From NCBI GenBank assembly GCA_950295325.1, contig OX485807.1:52296440-52360439 (forward strand): 64,000 nt of DNA, given 5' to 3'. The position numbers were made by a program, and so were the translations under genes. The DNA is from Polytrichum commune. Taxonomy: Eukaryota > Streptophyta > Polytrichopsida > Polytrichales > Polytrichaceae. The notes under the pieces are model-generated. The model worked only from the letters and a program-made list of their open reading frames with translations. It was not told the DNA's origin and ran no database searches. Position 1 is the first letter of the stretch. Every line of letters starts with the position of its first letter. Of this stretch, positions 59,111 through 64,000 are shown in pieces.

Positions 59111-59469
59111 CTACACCAAATATAGTATTTTATGTCACAATGGTAAGGTTCCTAATGACACTTCTTATGAATAAGTTTACAAATATTTTCATCCCAATTT
59201 ACTTCTAGTTCATCCACTTTTGGTATATTTTGCATCCTCACATTTCTATAATGCATTACCGTCTTGGATAATTGAGATTTGCATGAAAAACCACTTAGTA
59301 AGTGATTGTAATTGCAATGTTGTGAATATGTGTCGTCCAATTTTTTGACAAGGATTGACAAATAAAGTTTGGCATACATTTAGTGTTGGTAATACTACAT
59401 GGGTGGTTAACAATAGGTATTGAGCTAGACAAAATAATTTGGTGACACTAAATACAATATTTAGTGTAG
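59111..59469. mobile_element. TIR element, CTACACyAAATA ends
   Basis: Left CTACACCAAATATAGTATTT then TATGTCAC; right GTGACACTAAATACAATATT then TAGTGTAG. Inverted ends of about 32 bp. Terminal words match 17589-17781 and the half element at 18088. Confidence 0.8.
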
Positions 59470-59479
59470 ATTTTGTGAC

Positions 59480-60195
59480 CAACCCACCTAAAAGAGATGG
59501 CTCTAATCGAAAGGCCATGACATTTCAAAGTCTCATAACCTTTGATTTGGAGTGAGAGTAAGGTTGATGTAACTTGTTCATTAGATTGAACTTCAAGAAT
59601 CATTTCGCAAACATCAAATGCTACATGGCATCCAATCTAGGTTCCACCTAGCTATTCTAGCACTAATAATGTGGATGTTAATGATCATAAACTCTTATCC
59701 CTATATATCAAGTCACCTTGGATGTGAAGTTGGCTTGGGTGCTTGGCTCTAATGAAGTGGTGGAGGGTTTGAGTGTGGGTACTATCCAATAAGGTAGAGT
59801 TGCCAATTAAAATACCTTGCACTTCTATATTCATGACATGATTTGGTAGCTATAATTCTTTTATGATACGATTCATCCTTAATTAACGATGCATTGGTGA
59901 AGCTCGGTATAGGTTTGGGAGATGGACATGAAATGAGTCATGGGTTTCGCATGACATGAACAAGTGATCATGATGTTTGCACATCCAACACTAAACTTGA
60001 AAACTCGAACCTCATTTGACTTGGGTCAAAGTGGCCCATGCTTAGTTATAATGTAGTCAATTTGCAGTCAAACTGAAATGCATTTTCTAGTAGTCGTTGT
60101 ACTGAATGGTTGAGATAAATGAGAATGAGAATGAGAAGTGGGATTCTCCTTGCACCTTCAAGCATTTGTCTTTTTTCCTGCCATATGATGATTTA
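59480..60195. other. Intergenic, no gene seen
   Basis: No feature supported. Confidence 0.4.
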
Positions 60196-60302
60196 TGTCA
60201 AATTATTTAGAATTTTGGATATCTATATTTGAATAGATATCCAAAATTCTAGTTGTGTTCATGTCAAATTAACTAAAATTTTGGATATCTATATTTGAAT
60301 AG
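60195..60302. repeat. Direct repeat and perfect 18-bp-stem hairpin
   Basis: AGAATTTTGGATATCTAT and its exact reverse complement are separated by ATTTGA (60211-60252). The segment GTCAAATTATTTAGAATTTT to TGAATAG recurs about 66 bp later with three changes. Confidence 0.85.
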
Positions 60303-60339
60303 TATGTGGTCACCTCTGAATCTAACATCCAGTACCAAC

Positions 60340-60620
60340 AAGATATGTGTTCAAAAAGAGATTGGACTTCATCTTCAAAATATGCTAACCATTTAAGGTT
60401 CAATAGTCAACATGATTGGGGGAACCTAAGTGATTGCTTAATGAGCACAAAAATCTTCACTTTGATAGTGAAGATATTCATATGAGCTTGAAAAATTATG
60501 AGGCAAATGACTATGGGCACAAAATTTGCTAACTTAGTCATCTTGCACTAATTGTGTGTTTCATATCCTATGAGAAGTGGGTGTAGACATAAAAGTATCC
60601 ATATTAGGCACATCTACCTT
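60340..60620 (+). repeat. Dispersed repeat family 4, copy b
   Basis: Direct copy of 34600-34890; see there. Confidence 0.75.
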
Positions 60621-60905
60621 ACTATTCGTTGACCTTCAAAGGTGGGACTGTAGGCATGTTATTGTTATTTGATGTCTTTTCGCTACAGTAGTTGTCTCTG
60701 CATGAAAAAATCGTCATTGGCAACGGTTGGATCTTCGCAAATTTAATCAAAATTGTGAAGTCTTTGTTTTGTAGATAGGGTTTTGAATCCCCCATCTATC
60801 AATTGTGGTCTAAACTTTCCTTCCTCAATGAAATCAACCCCCCATGGTTCACATCAGGCTCTCGTGATGGTTGTGAAATCCGTCTTTTTATAAATTGAAT
60901 TGTTA

Positions 60906-61443
60906 GGGGCACTTTATATTAGGGCCCATTTGGAGTTGAAGTGGGCCTTAACTTTAGCCCTACTTTACAAAGTGGGCCGTAGGAGTGGGCCTTGCAATAT
61001 AAAGTCCATAGGCCCACTTGTAGGGCCCAAATTGAAAATTCTACTTTAAAGTGGGCCTTCCACATGGGCCTAGGGACTTTATATTGTAAGGCCCAATCCA
61101 CGGCCCACTTGGGCTTAAATGAATTATGCCCTTGCTTGAACTAAAGTCATAAAGTCATAAAGTCATAAATGACTATATGACGGAAGTTGGGCAAAGTGGG
61201 CCGAAGGTGAGAAGTGGGTCTCCATAAACCCTCGACCCAATTTTTTGACATCGGCCCATTTCTTTCCCTCCAAAATGCCGCCATGTCACCCGCCACATAA
61301 GCTTTAGGAGAAGTGGGCCGACTCTCAATATAAAGCCCTTGGGCCCATATTAGGGCCCATTTGGGCAATCTAAACACTCTCATTGGTTGATGCCTAGGGT
61401 TTGGAAATGGACCCTAGAAATGGGCCCTAATATAAAGTGCCCC
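60906..61443. mobile_element. Tourist/PIF-Harbinger-like MITE rich in GGGCCCA
   Basis: A 538-bp element with perfect inverted ends GGGGCACTTTATATTAGGGC-CCATTT, flanked by TTA on both sides (60903-60905 and 61444-61446), the 3-bp duplication typical of PIF/Harbinger. The interior holds more than ten GTGGGCC/GGGCCCA words in both orientations, four TTTATATT-type words and a triple AAAGTCAT (about 61142-61166). No transposase frame. Confidence 0.9.
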
Positions 61444-61449
61444 TTATTA

Positions 61450-62650
61450 GTATACCACTTCCCTGCCACTCATAACCACAGAATTTCCGCAATCCTAGAC
61501 TCTTGCAAAGGCCTCCAACCCAAAATAAATTAGGGTTCCATATCTATTAGCTCTTTTCAGTTCATGTATTATGAGAAGATAGAAAAGCACTCGTCTATGA
61601 CTGTCGTTGGAATGGAAAGCTGCAGCAGGTGGGTATGTCGGAATTTTCTCAAGAGATGGTGGGATGTCCACAAAGTGATGAAACATGCATGAAACATGCA
61701 TGCACAGTCCAAAAATCTCAAGCAATGTTAAGAGCTGTACTGTGACTGATACACTGGTCCCTCTTACATGTGAGAGACAGGAGGGACTAATTTGATGCAA
61801 TTGTACCTGTCTGGAATGATTTGGTGATCTGATTTGGTGAACCAGTTCACGTTATGGGAGCAGTTCGCAATTTTAATGTAAATAACCTATATCATAATCC
61901 AATACATTTGCAGTATTGATCAGATCATCAGAAGACAGTAAAACCTCACTTGCTGGGCCTTGTGTGTAATCTCTTCTTAATTGGACATCTCCACTTGATG
62001 CAGATAGACTTTATTGATATGTGGCCATTTAAATTTATTGCCCTGCATGCTCGGAAAATATTATTCATTCTTCTGGATTCAATTCAGTGACGATTTGGGG
62101 TGCCTATGTGACCAGTTAAAAGAGAAGACAATCTCCATGTGGACCTCCTATAAGTATTGAATCACAACTCTGATTCTGAAATTTAAATGAAAACCTATGC
62201 GCATAGACTCAGAGTCGCTAACTGGATGAGACAATTCCCGATCTGATCCAACAGTCAAAACCACCTATCGAGTTGGAAGTGTCCATAATAGGGCACACAT
62301 ACCAGAATGGCACTGCGGACAGTTGAGTTTCCCTTCTGAATCAAGCCAGATCAATTATTCAAGAATAAGAAACCGAAGATTACAACAGAAAAGCCTGAAA
62401 TCACCCGTGCGGCCTACAGGTCCTGCATCTCAGTGTTTCAAAAACTCATCACTGATGATATGAGGGCTGATCTGCCACCCAAAACCAGCGGCACCAATAT
62501 TGTCCAAGAATACTACAAGTACACCCCCCCATGCACGGAATTAAGCACAGTTTCCAAATGGGTACACAAAACCAAACAACCACAACACGTTCATGATCAT
62601 GATCTTCGTTCGGTATCTGCCTAGACCTTAGAATGGATTACTGCACCCAT
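61450..62650. other. Intergenic and 3' flank of the protodermal-factor-like gene
   Basis: Nothing further recognised; the right part should include the 3' UTR of the minus-strand gene ending at 62655. Confidence 0.4.
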
Positions 62651-62654
62651 CAGG

Positions 62655-64000
62655 TTAATCCGAACACTGATCTGTACCACGCGCGTGGTTTGCATTCTGG
62701 AATTTCTGGCCCTGCACACCAGCTGCCATTCTTGATGGCAATGCAGCGAGGAACTGCTCGATCACAGCGTCGTGTCGAAGAGGGAAATCGGGCTTGGTGT
62801 AAGCATTCATCAGGGATGCAACACCGTGGGAGAGAAGCTGGCTGTACCCATCTGCTCTATTGTCATACAATGCCTGCAGAAGCGTAGTGGTGCCATAGAC
62901 ACGTCCGGCTTGTGTTCCGAAAGCTTGCGCTACCTCTGTCCTCACGTTGAAGAAGGCCGGCCAATGGTTCACATGCTCCGCCCAGTACCTGCAACAATCA
63001 CAAACATAACAATGTCACCACAACATCCTTATCATGAACTCATCGGGTGGAAAACATTGCAAGCGTCCCAATGTGAGATCAGGGTTTTCTTAATCTCGGG
63101 GCACTAGAAGGGGAGGAAAAAACCAATCTTCTTAATGGTCTGTCAGTTCATTTAACCATGTGAACCGTGGGTTAAATGCCACGTGCAGGTGAACTTCAAC
63201 CAACATGTGGTCAAGTCGTCTTGTCTTGTCCGCATCTGTCACGGAAAATAACTCCCAAGTAGGCTAGTCGCCGCAACAACTACATGCTTGACATGTAAGG
63301 CGGCGCCCCTGAGTAGATGCTTGAGAAAAGAAAGGCGGTTGTATGCACACATGTGAGGGAGCTACCTTCTTCGGAAGACTTCTCCTCTACTCTAGTGCAA
63401 TCACAAGCTTGCAGTTGTGCCATGTGATAGAGAAACACTTGACTTTCGGTGAGACGCGGTTTGCTTGTTTTGTTTCCTTCTGCTAGATCTTTTTAGCATG
63501 GAAGAAGGGTACTAGTCGTCATGAATCAAGTTTCGGTAGGGGACCAACAATCAATATCAACGCAATTGTCAGACATCCTCATCACGAATCTCTCAGTAAC
63601 CAACAATCTCACTAAATTCAACAGAGACAACATTGCAAGGGTTATGCATGATTTCGCCATGGCGAGGAAGGCACAGAACGGCATCAAGCTTACATGTTAG
63701 CGCATCCGCCATGGCCGCCAGGAGCATTGTGCTGATTGCCGTTCCTCGATGCAAAGACAGGCGACGTACTGCCATAGCTGACGGTAGGGTCATCTGTGGA
63801 CTGACTGTTCTGGAAGTCGAACTGCGAGTACACTGCATCGTCAGCCGGGTTGTCAGTGTGGTAGGAGTTGTCTCCGAACGTGTTCACAGGTCGGCCGCCA
63901 TGGCCAGCTGCACTGAACCTATACGCAAAGTCGCGGGGAGAAGCCTGGCTCCTCGCATCGAAGACATACTCTGCCTGACCACTGCCATTGTCAAATTTCG
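62655..64000 (-). CDS. Protodermal-factor-1-like secreted protein, 3' part (gene continues past right edge)
   Basis: Two exons are visible: 64000-63694 (incomplete on the 5' side) and 62988-62655. Donor AAC-AT|GTAAGC and acceptor TGCAG|GTACTGG join to CANM-YWAEHVNHWPAF. The last exon has VYGTTTLLQALYDNRADGYS, SLMNAYTKPDFPL and AGVQGQKFQNANHARG. This pattern (C-x-x-Y-W-x-x-H, then TLLQAL-x-x-x-R-x-DG, then a helix ending in the Q-x-x-F region) fits the C-terminal domain of plant protodermal-factor-like extracellular proteins. The upstream exon is rich in G, S, N, D and Y with a repeated AGHGGRP / PGGHGGCA motif, low-complexity as expected of a wall-associated region. The signal peptide would lie beyond the window. 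Function in epidermis or wall is inference from the family. Confidence 0.7.
62989..63693 (-). other. Intron of the protodermal-factor-like gene
   Basis: A 705-bp GT-AG intron with no coding content or recognised repeat. Confidence 0.65.

Noticed and set aside
60919-61383. Minus-strand frames rich in W and P within 60.9-61.4 kb
   Set aside because: Translations of the GGGCCCA-rich MITE; no protein family.
1-64000. CRISPR array, operons, prokaryotic signals
   Set aside because: Introns, 5S gene type and element classes are eukaryotic; no regularly spaced repeat-spacer pattern exists.

Overview
The window is nuclear DNA of a land plant. The evidence is GT-AG introns throughout, a plant-type 5S rRNA gene, plant gene families (plastid-type homoserine dehydrogenase, a conserved MAGREVKEYTNLSDPK-type plant nuclear protein, a protodermal-factor-like secreted protein) and a dense load of plant-type mobile DNA. 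The 5S sequence and the gene set would fit a seed-free plant (moss, lycophyte or fern), but the species cannot be fixed from the sequence alone.

Layout. 1-5.3 kb: a decayed LINE on the minus strand (ORF1 remnants, then ORF2 with a 2A-like motif and an APE endonuclease) that runs off the left edge before its reverse transcriptase. 5.6-8.7 kb: GA-rich tandem repeats and a broken plant mobile-element gene. 8.7-11.9 kb: dispersed repeats. 11.9-15.3 kb: coiled-coil gene A (594 aa, minus). 15.3-29.3 kb: repeats, MITEs, a SINE, one 5S rRNA gene with a TATA-like box, and one weak gene candidate. 30.1-32.8 kb: coiled-coil gene B (597 aa, minus), a paralogue of A with the same exon phases. 33-37 kb: repeats. 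37.3-40.5 kb: a nine-exon homoserine dehydrogenase gene (391 aa, minus), related to the dehydrogenase half of bifunctional aspartokinase-homoserine dehydrogenase but with no kinase beside it; one intron is GC-AG. 42.5-45.1 kb: two DNA transposons with CACGGGG ends and perfect 8-bp target duplications. 46-47.6 kb: tandem repeats, including three copies of a ~340-bp unit. 49.9-52.5 kb: a six-exon gene (253 aa, plus) with a clear U12-type AT-AC intron. 53.4-55.1 kb: 3' part of a second LINE. 55.3-57 kb: an SMN-like gene (plus). 58.1-61.4 kb: four TIR elements, including a Tourist/PIF-Harbinger-like MITE full of GGGCCCA motifs. 62.65-64 kb: the 3' part of a secreted protodermal-factor-like gene (minus), continuing past the right edge.

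The genes do not form a pathway; they are separate housekeeping or developmental loci between transposons. Two of them (the 253-aa protein with the minor-spliceosome intron, and the SMN-like protein with the Gemin2-binding motif of snRNP assembly) touch RNA splicing, which may be coincidence. Exon boundaries are by eye: I required GT-AG (or justified GC-AG, AT-AC) borders, phase agreement and continuity of the family sequence.
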